Shown here: positions 1 through 5,212 of the stretch, piece by piece | Numbering within the stretch: position 1 is the stretch's first letter | Layout of the letters: each line of letters opens with the position of its first letter | Made by a program: the position numbers and the translations under genes | Source of the DNA: Rhodospirillales bacterium | GTDB lineage: Bacteria > Pseudomonadota > Alphaproteobacteria > Acetobacterales > Acetobacteraceae | Length of the DNA: 6,978 nt | Direction of reading: 5' to 3' | NCBI GenBank assembly: GCA_025352915.1 | Contig: JANXSA010000467.1 | Location: forward strand, 1 to 6,978 | Notes under the pieces: model-generated | The model's database searches: none | The model's input: the letters and a program-made list of their open reading frames with translations, nothing else | Told to the model about the DNA's origin: nothing

Positions 1-648
1 CTCAAGGAACGCCTCGGCAGCGCCGACCCCGAAGTGATGCGCGCCTTCGCCGAAGTGCCGCGCGAATACTACCACTACCAATACGACGCCCGCGCCCCCA
101 CACCGTCCAACGCCTATGAATCCGAGCCCAAGCCCTGGGGCCTCGGCTACGGCTCCGCCCTGTCGGACTATCTCGGCCAAGCCTACATGACCCAGGTCGC
201 CAAGCCGAAAGCCGGCGACGTCACCTTGGAAATCGGCACCGGCAGCGGCTATCAGTCCAGCATCCTGTCGCGCATCTGCAAGGCGTCCTACTCGATCGAA
301 ATCATTGAGCCGCTCGGCCGCGCAGTGGGCAAAATCTTCGCCCCGCTCGGCTACGACAACGTCCAGAGCCGCGTCGGCGACGGCTATTTCGGCTGGCCCG
401 AAGTCGCCGGCGGTTTCGACATCATCATCATCACCTGCGCCGCCCAATACGCGCCGCCCGAACTGTTCAAGCAGCTCAAGCCCGGCGGCCGCGCCCTGAT
501 CCCGATCGGCCAGCCGTTCAAGCGCGGGCAGTTCTTGTACGTCTATACCAAGGACGAGGAAGGCAAGATCCACTCGCGCAAGGATGTCGGCGTGTTCTTC
601 ATCCCGATGACCGGCACGATGATGAAGACGCCGGCGCCGAAGACGTAA
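1..648 (+). CDS. Protein-L-isoaspartate O-methyltransferase-like protein (5' end missing)
   Basis: The reading frame is open from the first base and ends at TAA 646-648, giving 215 visible codons; the true start lies upstream. Family members use S-adenosylmethionine to methylate isoaspartyl residues in damaged proteins. Visible residues 76-85 (LEIGTGSGYQ) are the SAM-binding glycine-rich motif I. IEIIEP (99-104) matches the acidic strand after it. FDIIIITCAA (139-148), then PPELFKQLKPGGRALIPIG (152-170), matches the family's usual 'FD.I..TAA...P..L..QLKPGG.L..P.G' block, and VGVFFIPMTG near residue 200 matches the family C-terminus. The usual 'TISQP' segment before motif I is not recognisable; GSALSDYLGQAYMTQV stands in its place. 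This could mark a divergent subfamily with a different substrate. Nothing can be said about a signal peptide because the N-terminus is outside the window. Repeat copy A begins at the base after the stop. Confidence 0.85.
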   Translation, partial: LKERLGSADPEVMRAFAEVPREYYHYQYDARAPTPSNAYESEPKPWGLGYGSALSDYLGQAYMTQVAKPKAGDVTLEIGTGSGYQSSILSRICKASYSIEIIEPLGRAVGKIFAPLGYDNVQSRVGDGYFGWPEVAGGFDIIIITCAAQYAPPELFKQLKPGGRALIPIGQPFKRGQFLYVYTKDEEGKIHSRKDVGVFFIPMTGTMMKTPAPKT

Positions 649-752
649 GGAAGGCGTTCTTTTTTGAAAAAAAGAACCAAAAAACTTTTCATCCACTTGC
701 TTATGGATAAAAGTCTTTTTGCTTCTTTTTCTACAGAAAAAGAAGATTCTTG
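649..752. repeat. Two-armed palindromic intergenic repeat, copy A
   Basis: An A/T-rich island in GC-rich surroundings fills the whole gap between the methyltransferase stop and the acetyltransferase start. The left arm (656-694) contains a hairpin, GTTCTTTTTT / AAAAAAGAAC (656-665 with 668-677). The right arm (705-745) contains a perfect 11-bp hairpin, CTTCTTTTTCT / AGAAAAAGAAG (722-732 with 735-745). The arms are also imperfect inverted repeats of each other and meet at ATCCA (691-695) and TGGAT (704-708), separated by 8 bases. The element can therefore fold either as two side hairpins or as one long stem. The left flank GGAAGGC (649-655) and right flank with TTCTTG (747-752) recur in copy B. 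No coding capacity is seen. This architecture resembles REP/BIME-type or MITE-like elements; that label is inference. Confidence 0.85.
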
Positions 753-755
753 CTG

Positions 756-1274
756 ATGCCGAGAACCGTCGAAATCGCCCCGGAGCACCCCCGCGAACAC
801 GCCGCCATCGGCGCGCTCCACTGCGCCGCCTTCAACGACACCTACGAAGCCGCCGTCGTCATCGGCCTGCGTGCCGGCGGTTTCGCCATCGCCTCGTTGG
901 TGTCGAGGGTCGACGGCCGGGTCGCGGGCCACGTCATGTTCTCGCGCATGACCGTCCTGGTGGACGGTCGCGACGTGAAGGCGGCGGCGCTGGCACCGCT
1001 GGCGGTGGACGAAAACTGGCGGCAGATGGGCCTGGGCGGAAAGCTGGTCACGGCTGGACTGGCGATGTGCCGGGAGGCCGGGATGCATTGCGTGGTGGTG
1101 CTGGGCGATCCCACATATTATCGCCGCTTCGGCTTTTCGCTGCAAGCAATCGCGCATCTGCGCACGCCGTATGGGCCGGGCAAGCTTATGGGGCTGGAGC
1201 TGGTGCCGGGCGCGCTGGCCGGGCAGGCCGGCGAGGTGCGTTATCCCGCGCCGTTCGGGCGCGCGCAATCGTAG
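756..1274 (+). CDS. GNAT-family N-acetyltransferase (YhbS-like)
   Basis: This 172-residue protein is predicted to transfer an acetyl group from acetyl-CoA to an unknown amine substrate in the cytoplasm. Residues 79-97 (LAPLAVDENWRQMGLGGKL) match GNAT motif A; QMGLGG at 90-95 is the pyrophosphate-binding loop (consensus R/QxxGxG/A). VVVLGDPTYYRRFGF (113-127) and the 'LEL.PGAL.G..G.V.Y...F' tail (147-167) are typical of the YhbS/COG3153 branch, whose substrates are mostly unknown. I chose ATG 756 over the in-frame TTG at 750, which lies inside the repeat. No strong Shine-Dalgarno is visible. The only purine run upstream, GAAG at 742-745, is the closing strand of the repeat's right hairpin, so this start may be poorly or conditionally exposed. 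Stop TAG is 1272-1274, followed 33 bases later by the antitoxin start. Confidence 0.88.
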   Translation: MPRTVEIAPEHPREHAAIGALHCAAFNDTYEAAVVIGLRAGGFAIASLVSRVDGRVAGHVMFSRMTVLVDGRDVKAAALAPLAVDENWRQMGLGGKLVTAGLAMCREAGMHCVVVLGDPTYYRRFGFSLQAIAHLRTPYGPGKLMGLELVPGALAGQAGEVRYPAPFGRAQS

Positions 1275-1297
1275 CGCGATGTGCTAGTTTGCGGCAT

Positions 1298-1303
1298 GGA
1301 GGG
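1298..1303 (+). promoter_or_regulatory. Ribosome binding site deciding the antitoxin start
   Basis: GGAGGG lies 4 bases before ATG 1308. It overlaps the codons after the alternative ATG at 1296, which makes 1308 the more likely start than GTG 1281 or ATG 1296. Confidence 0.55.
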
Positions 1304-1307
1304 TGTG

Positions 1308-1553
1308 ATGGCACCAAATGGCAGCGACGAACGGATCGAGGTGCGGCTGGACGCGCGGCAATCTGAGCGACTGGATGCCTTGGCGCGCGAAACATCCCGC
1401 GCGCGCCCGGATTTGATCGGCGAGGCAATCGACGCCTATCTGACTCAGCAGGAAGACGATCTACGCGCGATCGGTGAAGGTCTGGCCGATGCCCGCGCCG
1501 GCCGCTTTGCGAGCGCGGATGCGATAGAGGCTGCCTTCGCCCGCTGGCGTTGA
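1308..1553 (+). CDS. Ribbon-helix-helix antitoxin of a ParDE/RelBE-type pair
   Basis: This 81-residue protein has the layout of a CopG/ParD-type type II antitoxin. The first part, ERIEVRLDARQSERLDALARETSR (8-31), reads as a beta strand plus helix of a ribbon-helix-helix DNA-binding fold. RPDLIGEAIDAYL (33-45) is the second helix. The C-terminal part, DDLRAIGEGLADARAGRFAS and on to FARW (50-80), matches the toxin-wrapping tail seen in many alphaproteobacterial antitoxins ('I..GLADA.AGR..S...V...F.RW'). It would be expected to neutralise the adjacent ParE-type toxin and repress its own promoter. Its stop TGA (1551-1553) overlaps the TTG start of the toxin frame in TTGA, implying translational coupling. 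It looks intact although the partner toxin is frameshifted, so it may now be an orphan antitoxin. The exact family (ParD versus RelB-like) cannot be settled by eye. Confidence 0.82.
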   Translation: MAPNGSDERIEVRLDARQSERLDALARETSRARPDLIGEAIDAYLTQQEDDLRAIGEGLADARAGRFASADAIEAAFARWR

Positions 1554-1836
1554 CCGTCCGGTACACCCTGCGGGCGCTCGCCGACCTCGACGCGGCTCGG
1601 GAACACATCGAGCAATTCAACCCGCGAGCAGCGCGCCTGCTGGCCGGCCGGCTGCGGGCAGCGATCGATGAGCTGAACCGCTTTCCCGGGCGGGGCGGCT
1701 CGGTCGCCTGGAGGGTACGCGCGAATTGGTTGTTCCGCGCACGCCGTATCTCGTCGCGTACCGCACCGACGGTCCGCACATCGACATCCTGGCCATCCGG
1801 CATGGCGCGCGGCTTTGGCCTGCGGCGCTGGACTGA
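1550..1836 (+). pseudogene. ParE/RelE-family toxin gene, broken by a one-base frameshift
   Basis: From TTG 1550 the first 46 codons (to 1687) encode a typical ParE N-terminus: VRYTLRALADLDAAREHI, then AARLLAGRLRAAIDELNRFP. After that the reading frame of the start loses similarity. The family's conserved C-terminal half appears in a different frame from 1693 to the TGA at 1834-1836: GRLGRLEGTRELVV, PYLVAYR, IDILAIRHGARLWP. Family members normally have two residues between 'FP' and 'GR.GR'; here 5 bases (1688-1692) stand where 6 are expected, so one base is missing in a G/C run. Restored, the protein would be about 95 residues, the usual ParE length. ParE-type toxins act on DNA gyrase and RelE-type toxins cut ribosome-bound mRNA; which applies here is unknown. 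A real inactivating deletion is the simplest reading. A sequencing error or recoding are alternatives. Confidence 0.82.
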
Positions 1837-1876
1837 TGGGTTGGCGCGGCCGGCGCAGTCGCGCATCCTCCTGCCC

Positions 1877-1883
1877 AGGGAGG
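1877..1883 (+). promoter_or_regulatory. Ribosome binding site of the dehydrogenase gene
   Basis: AGGGAGG sits 8 bases before ATG 1892, a near-ideal distance. It fixes the dehydrogenase start at 1892 and argues against the much longer in-frame reading that begins in the toxin remnant at 1550. Confidence 0.8.
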
Positions 1884-1891
1884 ACCGCAGC

Positions 1892-2776
1892 ATGAAAATC
1901 GGTTTTATCGGCGTGGGCAATATGGGCGGGCCCATGTGCCGCAACATCATCAAGAACACTAACCACCAGGTGGTGGTGCATGACCTCGACCCCGCAGCCG
2001 TCGAACGCTGCACCGCGCTGGGGGCCAGCTCGGTGCCGAGCATCGCGGCACTGGCGGGGTGCGATGTCGTGTTCACCTCGCTGCCGATTCCGTCCGTTGT
2101 CGAGGCGGTGATGGCCGGGCTGGCGGAGACGGCTTTGGCCGGGACGGTTGTGATCGACCTGTCGACCAATTCGCCGGAGGTGGCGCAGGCGATGTCGGCT
2201 GCGTTGGCGGCGAAGGGTGTCATCATGCTGGAAGCGCCGGTCTCGGGCGGGGTGGCGCGGGCGGCGGAGGGGACGATCGCCATCATGGTGGGCGGCGATG
2301 AAGCGGTGTTCGAGGCGCAGTTGCCGCTGTTTGCGAGTTTTTCGTCCAAGGCGATCCATGTCGGGGATGTTGGCATGGGGTCGGTGGCCAAGCTGATCAA
2401 CAACATGCTGGCGTTCTGCAACATGGCGGCCGCCGCCGAGGGGTTGATGATGGGGGCCGCGGCGGGGATCGATCTGAAGAAGCTGGCCGAGGTGGTTTCG
2501 ATCAGCTCGGGGGCGTCGGGGTCGTTTACCTCGCTGACGACCAAGGCGTTTGCGGGGAATTTCGCCCCGGGGTTTGCGCTTGATCTCGCGCACAAGGATC
2601 TCAGGCTGGCGGTTCAGCTGGCGGACCGGACCGGGGTGCCGGGGACGGTGGCGCCGAATGTGCTGAACCTGTTGCGGTCGGCTCGCGCCATGGGGCTGGG
2701 GGGCGAGGATTCCAGTGCGATGATCAAGGTGTATGAGCGGGTCATGGGGCGCGAGGTTCGCTGGCCGCCTGCCTGA
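1892..2776 (+). CDS. NAD(P)-dependent 3-hydroxyisobutyrate dehydrogenase-family beta-hydroxyacid dehydrogenase
   Basis: This 294-residue protein has the usual family length and belongs to the group that oxidises beta-hydroxyacids (3-hydroxyisobutyrate, tartronate semialdehyde, 2-hydroxymethylglutarate) with NAD(P). The N-terminal Rossmann fold is shown by IGFIGVGNMGGPM (3-15), with a likely cofactor-selecting acid at HDLD (30-33), and by VIDLSTNSPE (87-96). LEAPVSGGVARAAEGTIAIMVGG (113-135) is the substrate-binding segment, although the usual D before APVSGG is E here. GMGSVAKLINN (161-171) carries the catalytic lysine K167 and N171. KDLRLA (235-240) in the all-helical C-terminal domain matches the conserved lysine-aspartate pair. 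Substrate specificity cannot be read from the sequence. The last 35 bases overlap the end of the convergent CobW-family gene. An in-frame reading extends back to 1550 without a stop, so gene callers may report a chimera; the strong RBS at 1877-1883 supports the short form. Confidence 0.92.
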   Translation: MKIGFIGVGNMGGPMCRNIIKNTNHQVVVHDLDPAAVERCTALGASSVPSIAALAGCDVVFTSLPIPSVVEAVMAGLAETALAGTVVIDLSTNSPEVAQAMSAALAAKGVIMLEAPVSGGVARAAEGTIAIMVGGDEAVFEAQLPLFASFSSKAIHVGDVGMGSVAKLINNMLAFCNMAAAAEGLMMGAAAGIDLKKLAEVVSISSGASGSFTSLTTKAFAGNFAPGFALDLAHKDLRLAVQLADRTGVPGTVAPNVLNLLRSARAMGLGGEDSSAMIKVYERVMGREVRWPPA

Positions 2777-3698
2777 CTTCGGCGATGATGGCGTCCAGCA
2801 GGCGGGCGGCGAAGTACGGTGGCAGGGCTTCGCCGATCAGGACGATGCGGGTCGTTTCGTCGTCGGTGGGCCAGGCGGGCAGGAAGTCGGGTTCGCTGAA
2901 GACGTGCTGGACGCCGTGGATGACCGCCGGGGTGCCGGGGGCTTCGGCGATATCGACGATGCCTTTCAGGCGCAGCAGGCGGGGGCCGATGTGTTCGGCC
3001 AGGGCTTGGAGCAGGAGGGTCAGGGCGAGGGCGGGGACAGGGCCGGTGCGGATGGTGGCTGAGGTGATGGCCGCCGTGTGCAAGGCAACCGGCGGGTAGT
3101 CGGCGGGCAGGCGGGCGGCTTGGGCGAGGAGCCATTTTGCGTTGGCGGGGCCGGTGGTTGGGGTGACGGCCGGGTTCAGGGCGGCGAGTTGGGCGCGGAG
3201 TTCTGTGCTTGGCGTGGTGCGGTCGGTCTTGGTCAGGAGGATGCGGTCGGCCAGGGCGACCTGGCGGCGGGCTTCGGGATGGCGGGACAGGGTTGTGCTG
3301 CCGAGTTCGGCGTCGACCAGGGTGATGATGGCGTTGATGGTGAAGCGGCCGGACAAGCCGGGGTCGGTCATCAGGGCGGCGAGGATCGGGGCGGGGTCGG
3401 CCAGGCCGGAGGTTTCGATCAGGATTCGGGCGAAGCGGATTTCGCCGGCCTCGCGGCGGGCTTCGAGGTCGAGCAGGGTTTGGACCAGGTCGGTGCGGAT
3501 GGCGCAGCACAGGCAGCCGGTGGTGAGGGTCAGCAGGGTTTCGGTTGCTGATGCGATCAGGTCGTGGTCGAGGCCGATTTCGCCGAACTCGTTGACGATC
3601 ACCGCCGTGTCGGACAGGGTTGGGTCAGGCAGCAGGCGGGCGATCAAGGTGGTCTTGCCGCTGCCCAGAAACCCCGTGATGACGGATACAGGTACCAT
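2742..3698 (-). CDS. CobW/COG0523-family GTPase (putative metallochaperone)
   Basis: From ATG 3698-3696 this encodes 318 residues. VPVSVITGFLGSGKTT (2-17) is the canonical family start with the Walker A/P-loop. VNEFGEIGLDH (35-45) and GCLCC (61-65) are the family hallmarks; the cysteines form the metal-binding CxCC motif. ETSGLADP (95-102) is the family's conserved switch-like segment, and TKTD (156-159) stands where NKxD normally gives guanine specificity, an N-to-T change. From about residue 238 the C-terminal CobW_C domain is recognisable (RLKGIVDIAEAP, HGVQHVF, then RIVLIG). Family members hydrolyse GTP while delivering zinc, cobalt, iron or other metals to client proteins; the metal and client here are unknown. 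No histidine-rich linker is present. In-frame upstream starts at 3719 and 3779 exist, but they would add unrelated residues before the normal N-terminus. It overlaps the dehydrogenase 3' end by 35 bases and the flavoprotein start by 2 bases. Confidence 0.92.
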   Translation of the reverse strand: MVPVSVITGFLGSGKTTLIARLLPDPTLSDTAVIVNEFGEIGLDHDLIASATETLLTLTTGCLCCAIRTDLVQTLLDLEARREAGEIRFARILIETSGLADPAPILAALMTDPGLSGRFTINAIITLVDAELGSTTLSRHPEARRQVALADRILLTKTDRTTPSTELRAQLAALNPAVTPTTGPANAKWLLAQAARLPADYPPVALHTAAITSATIRTGPVPALALTLLLQALAEHIGPRLLRLKGIVDIAEAPGTPAVIHGVQHVFSEPDFLPAWPTDDETTRIVLIGEALPPYFAARLLDAIIAEVRQAASEPRAP

Positions 3699-4317
3699 GG
3701 ACAATCCCGACCATATCATTCGCGACCTGGCAAGCCTGCGGGCGCTGTATGGCATGCCGGCAGGGGGCGCGGTGAGCAAGCAGGTGGATCATCTGCATCC
3801 GCATTACCAGGCGTTTATCAAGGCGTCGCCGCTCTGCGTCTTGGCGACGGTGGGGGAGGCGGTCGAGATCACGCCGCGCGGGGATGCGCCGGGGTTTGTT
3901 GAGATCCAGGATGCGCACACGTTGCTGCTGCCGGACCGGCGGGGGAATAACCGGATCGATAATCTGCGCAACATCATTGCGGACCCGCGAGTGACCTTGC
4001 TGTTCCTTATTCCGGGGGTGGGGGAGACGATTCGAGTGATCGGGCGGGCGGTGATCAGCGTGGAGCCTTCGTTGCTGGCGCGGTTCGTGGTGAACAACCA
4101 GTTGCCGCGCAGCGTGCTGGTGGTGACGGTCGAGAGCTGTTTCTTCCAGTGTGCCAAGGCGTTGATGCGGTCGAAGCTGTGGGACCCGACGGCGCAGATC
4201 GAGCGGTCGGCGCTGCCGAGCAATGGGCGGATCCTGGAGGATATCACCAAGGGCGAGTTCGATGGGCAGGCGTATGACAAGGTGTCTTATCAGCGGCTGT
4301 TGGACACAATGTATTGA
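3697..4317 (+). CDS. FMN-dependent PPOX-type flavoprotein (pyridoxamine 5'-phosphate oxidase-like, MSMEG_1061-type)
   Basis: This 206-residue protein resembles the pyridoxamine-phosphate-oxidase-like split-barrel flavoproteins, in particular the branch with a ~200-residue single domain. Visible signatures are LRALYGMPAGGAVSKQ (14-29), FIKASPLCVLAT (40-51), ITPRGDAPGFVEI (58-70), LPDRRGNNRIDNLRNII (78-94), LLFLIPGVGETIRVIGRA (101-118), and the C-terminal CFFQCAKALMRSKLWDP (148-164). The 'PRGDAPGF' and 'PDR.GNNR.D' blocks are family-wide and probably line the FMN site. The substrate is unknown; family relatives bind FMN or F420 and act as oxidoreductases. ATG 3697 is preferred; in-frame ATG 3679 would add six residues and overlap cobW further. 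No convincing Shine-Dalgarno is seen for either. The start shares a CATG palindrome with the divergent CobW-family gene, which could link their expression. Confidence 0.88.
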   Translation: MDNPDHIIRDLASLRALYGMPAGGAVSKQVDHLHPHYQAFIKASPLCVLATVGEAVEITPRGDAPGFVEIQDAHTLLLPDRRGNNRIDNLRNIIADPRVTLLFLIPGVGETIRVIGRAVISVEPSLLARFVVNNQLPRSVLVVTVESCFFQCAKALMRSKLWDPTAQIERSALPSNGRILEDITKGEFDGQAYDKVSYQRLLDTMY

Positions 4318-4353
4318 TATCGTAACGAATAAGATGCAATGGGGCGGGGCAGG

Positions 4354-4959
4354 CTAAAGGTCGTATTTTCGCCAGGCGCGGGCGGCGGCGCGGATGTTGG
4401 CCGGGAGCGGGCGGAACGGCGTGGGCGGCGGATATGATTGCAGCGGGCATGATTGCAGCGGGCATGGTTGCAGCGGGCGTGGTTTTGTTCGGACGCGCGG
4501 CGGGGGCGCGGGGCGTTCGGGCAAAGCGAGCCAGGACGGCAATTCGATGCCGTAGCCGCGGCAGAGCGGGCGCAGGATGCGGCCGGCCTGCGGGGCGGCC
4601 TCGACCAAAGCGCGAGTGTCCGGGCGGGCCAGGAAAGCCTCGATGTGCGGGGTGAACTGGGCGGTGGGCTGGAGGGCGCGGATCAGCCAGTAGCGGCCGG
4701 AGGGCAAGCGCGGTTGGGCGGCGCGCTGCGGGCGCGGCTGGCGCGCGCGGGGGCGGGGCTTGGGCAGGGTGTTGGCCTGCCAGTGCAGCGCCAAATGGTC
4801 GAGGCGGCGGACCATGCGGGCGATGCGCCAATGGATCAGGCTGAGCACCACCGAACGATCGCGCAGCCGCACGGCGTGGTGGCCCAACAGGGCGCACAGC
4901 CCGTTGATGATGCCGGCGAATGCCTGGCCTAGGTCGGAGGTTGCGAGTAACACGAACAT
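4354..4959 (-). CDS. Uncharacterised Pro/Arg-rich protein, probably leaderless
   Basis: I do not recognise this 201-residue protein as a named family. Residues 1-60 look folded and helical (LGQAFAGIINGLCALLG, then VVLSLIHWRIARMVRRLDHLALHW). Residues 61-85 form a basic Pro/Arg-rich linker. Residues 86-148 look like a second compact segment (GRYWLIRALQPTAQFTPHIE, RILRPLCRGYGIELPSWLALP). Residues 149-185 are a Pro-rich low-complexity stretch with PLQPC/PLQSC/PLQSY pentapeptides, and the end RAWRKYDL is again ordinary. No transmembrane helix or signal peptide is convincing. ATG 4959 is supported by a promoter whose -10 box ends 6 bases before it. The in-frame extension back to 5181 would run through repeat copy B and is rejected. 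Other frames here on both strands are low-complexity shadows. The short tail-to-tail gap to the flavoprotein (4318-4353) holds no clear terminator. It reads as a lineage-restricted protein, possibly cytoplasmic; function unknown. Confidence 0.72.
   Translation of the reverse strand: MFVLLATSDLGQAFAGIINGLCALLGHHAVRLRDRSVVLSLIHWRIARMVRRLDHLALHWQANTLPKPRPRARQPRPQRAAQPRLPSGRYWLIRALQPTAQFTPHIEAFLARPDTRALVEAAPQAGRILRPLCRGYGIELPSWLALPERPAPPPRVRTKPRPLQPCPLQSCPLQSYPPPTPFRPLPANIRAAARAWRKYDL
4434..4484. repeat. 15-bp tandem repeat inside the uncharacterised gene
   Basis: Three in-frame units of ATGATTGCAGCGGGC (4434-4448, 4449-4463, and 4464-4478 with one A-to-G change) are followed by a partial fourth unit (4479-4484). 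On the coding minus strand they give the PLQ-x-C/Y pentapeptides of the Pro-rich region. Because the unit is a multiple of three, copy-number change would alter length without breaking the frame. Confidence 0.9.
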
Positions 4960-4965
4960 ATAGAT

Positions 4966-4994
4966 ATTATATATAACTGACGACGGCGGTGCAA
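4966..4994 (-). promoter_or_regulatory. Sigma-70-type promoter for the 201-residue protein, leaderless geometry
   Basis: On the minus strand TTGCAC (4994-4989) and a perfect TATAAT (4971-4966) are separated by 17 bases. Only six bases (4965-4960) separate the -10 box from the ATG at 4959, so transcription should begin at or within a base or two of the start codon. No Shine-Dalgarno could then be present. The A/T block stands out sharply from GC-rich flanks. Confidence 0.7.
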
Positions 4995-5024
4995 TGGGAA
5001 AATTTGAGGGTTTTTGGAGGGGAA

Positions 5025-5201
5025 GGAAGGCTTCTTTTTTTGAAAAAAAGAAGCAAAAAAAATTTATCCGTTTGGGGCAGTGGAGTTGTTTTGGTGGGGC
5101 ACCCCTTACCCCAGCCCTCTCCCCCAAGGGGAGAGGGAGTCTTTCTTGGTGGATGAAGTTTTTTTGCTTCTTTTTGTTCACAAAAAGAAGATTTTTTCTT
5201 G
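5025..5201. repeat. Two-armed palindromic intergenic repeat, copy B (with nested insert)
   Basis: This copy has the same architecture as copy A. The left arm (5031-5069) holds the hairpin CTTCTTTTTT / AAAAAAGAAG (stem 5031-5040 with 5044-5053) and ends in ATCC (5066-5069). The right arm (5151-5190) starts with GGAT and holds a perfect 11-bp hairpin, CTTCTTTTTGT / ACAAAAAGAAG (5167-5177 with 5180-5190). The left flank GGAAGGC (5025-5031) and the right-hand TTCTTG (5196-5201) match copy A. The two arms are separated by 81 bases (5070-5150) instead of 10, and this middle contains a separate G/C-rich hairpin. The element lies 11 bases beyond the dioxygenase stop codon and upstream of the promoter of the 201-residue protein. 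Confidence 0.85.
5096..5137. repeat. G/C-rich hairpin repeat nested in copy B
   Basis: CCCTCTCCCC (5115-5124) and GGGGAGAGGG (5128-5137) form a perfect 10-bp stem with a CAA loop, preceded by a GGGGCACCCC motif (5096-5105). From general knowledge, 'CCCTCTCCCC..GGGGAGAGGG' hairpins are widely dispersed repeats in proteobacterial genomes. It is unlike the A/T-rich arms around it. Confidence 0.7.
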
Positions 5202-5212
5202 GATCTTTGGCG

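Noticed and set aside
649..752. Copy A (and B) as simple Rho-independent terminators
   Set aside because: The hairpin stems are A/T-rich, and most are followed by A runs rather than a U tract in the direction of the upstream gene. Termination may be a side effect, but the paired-arm architecture and recurrence are not explained by it.
543..1366. Frames on both strands across the acetyltransferase
   Set aside because: The acetyltransferase frame has GNAT motif A and a family-typical tail. The others are Arg-rich shadows.
1186..2595. Long minus-strand open frames (469 and 382 codons) over the dehydrogenase
   Set aside because: They are antisense to a well-matched dehydrogenase and antitoxin. 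The translations are Arg/Ala/Ser-rich with no recognisable domain.
2614..3510. A 298-codon Arg/Pro-rich minus-strand frame
   Set aside because: It is an alternate frame of the CobW gene, which has all the family motifs. The composition is low complexity.
4434..4484. Possible CRISPR-like array
   Set aside because: The units are 15 bp, directly abutting with no spacers, in frame inside a gene; this is an ordinary tandem repeat.
4244..4932. Alternate minus- and plus-strand frames over the 201-residue gene
   Set aside because: They show Pro/Arg or Gly/Ala low complexity, no promoter, and overlap into the flavoprotein 3' end. The chosen frame has a promoter at the right distance and segments of normal composition.
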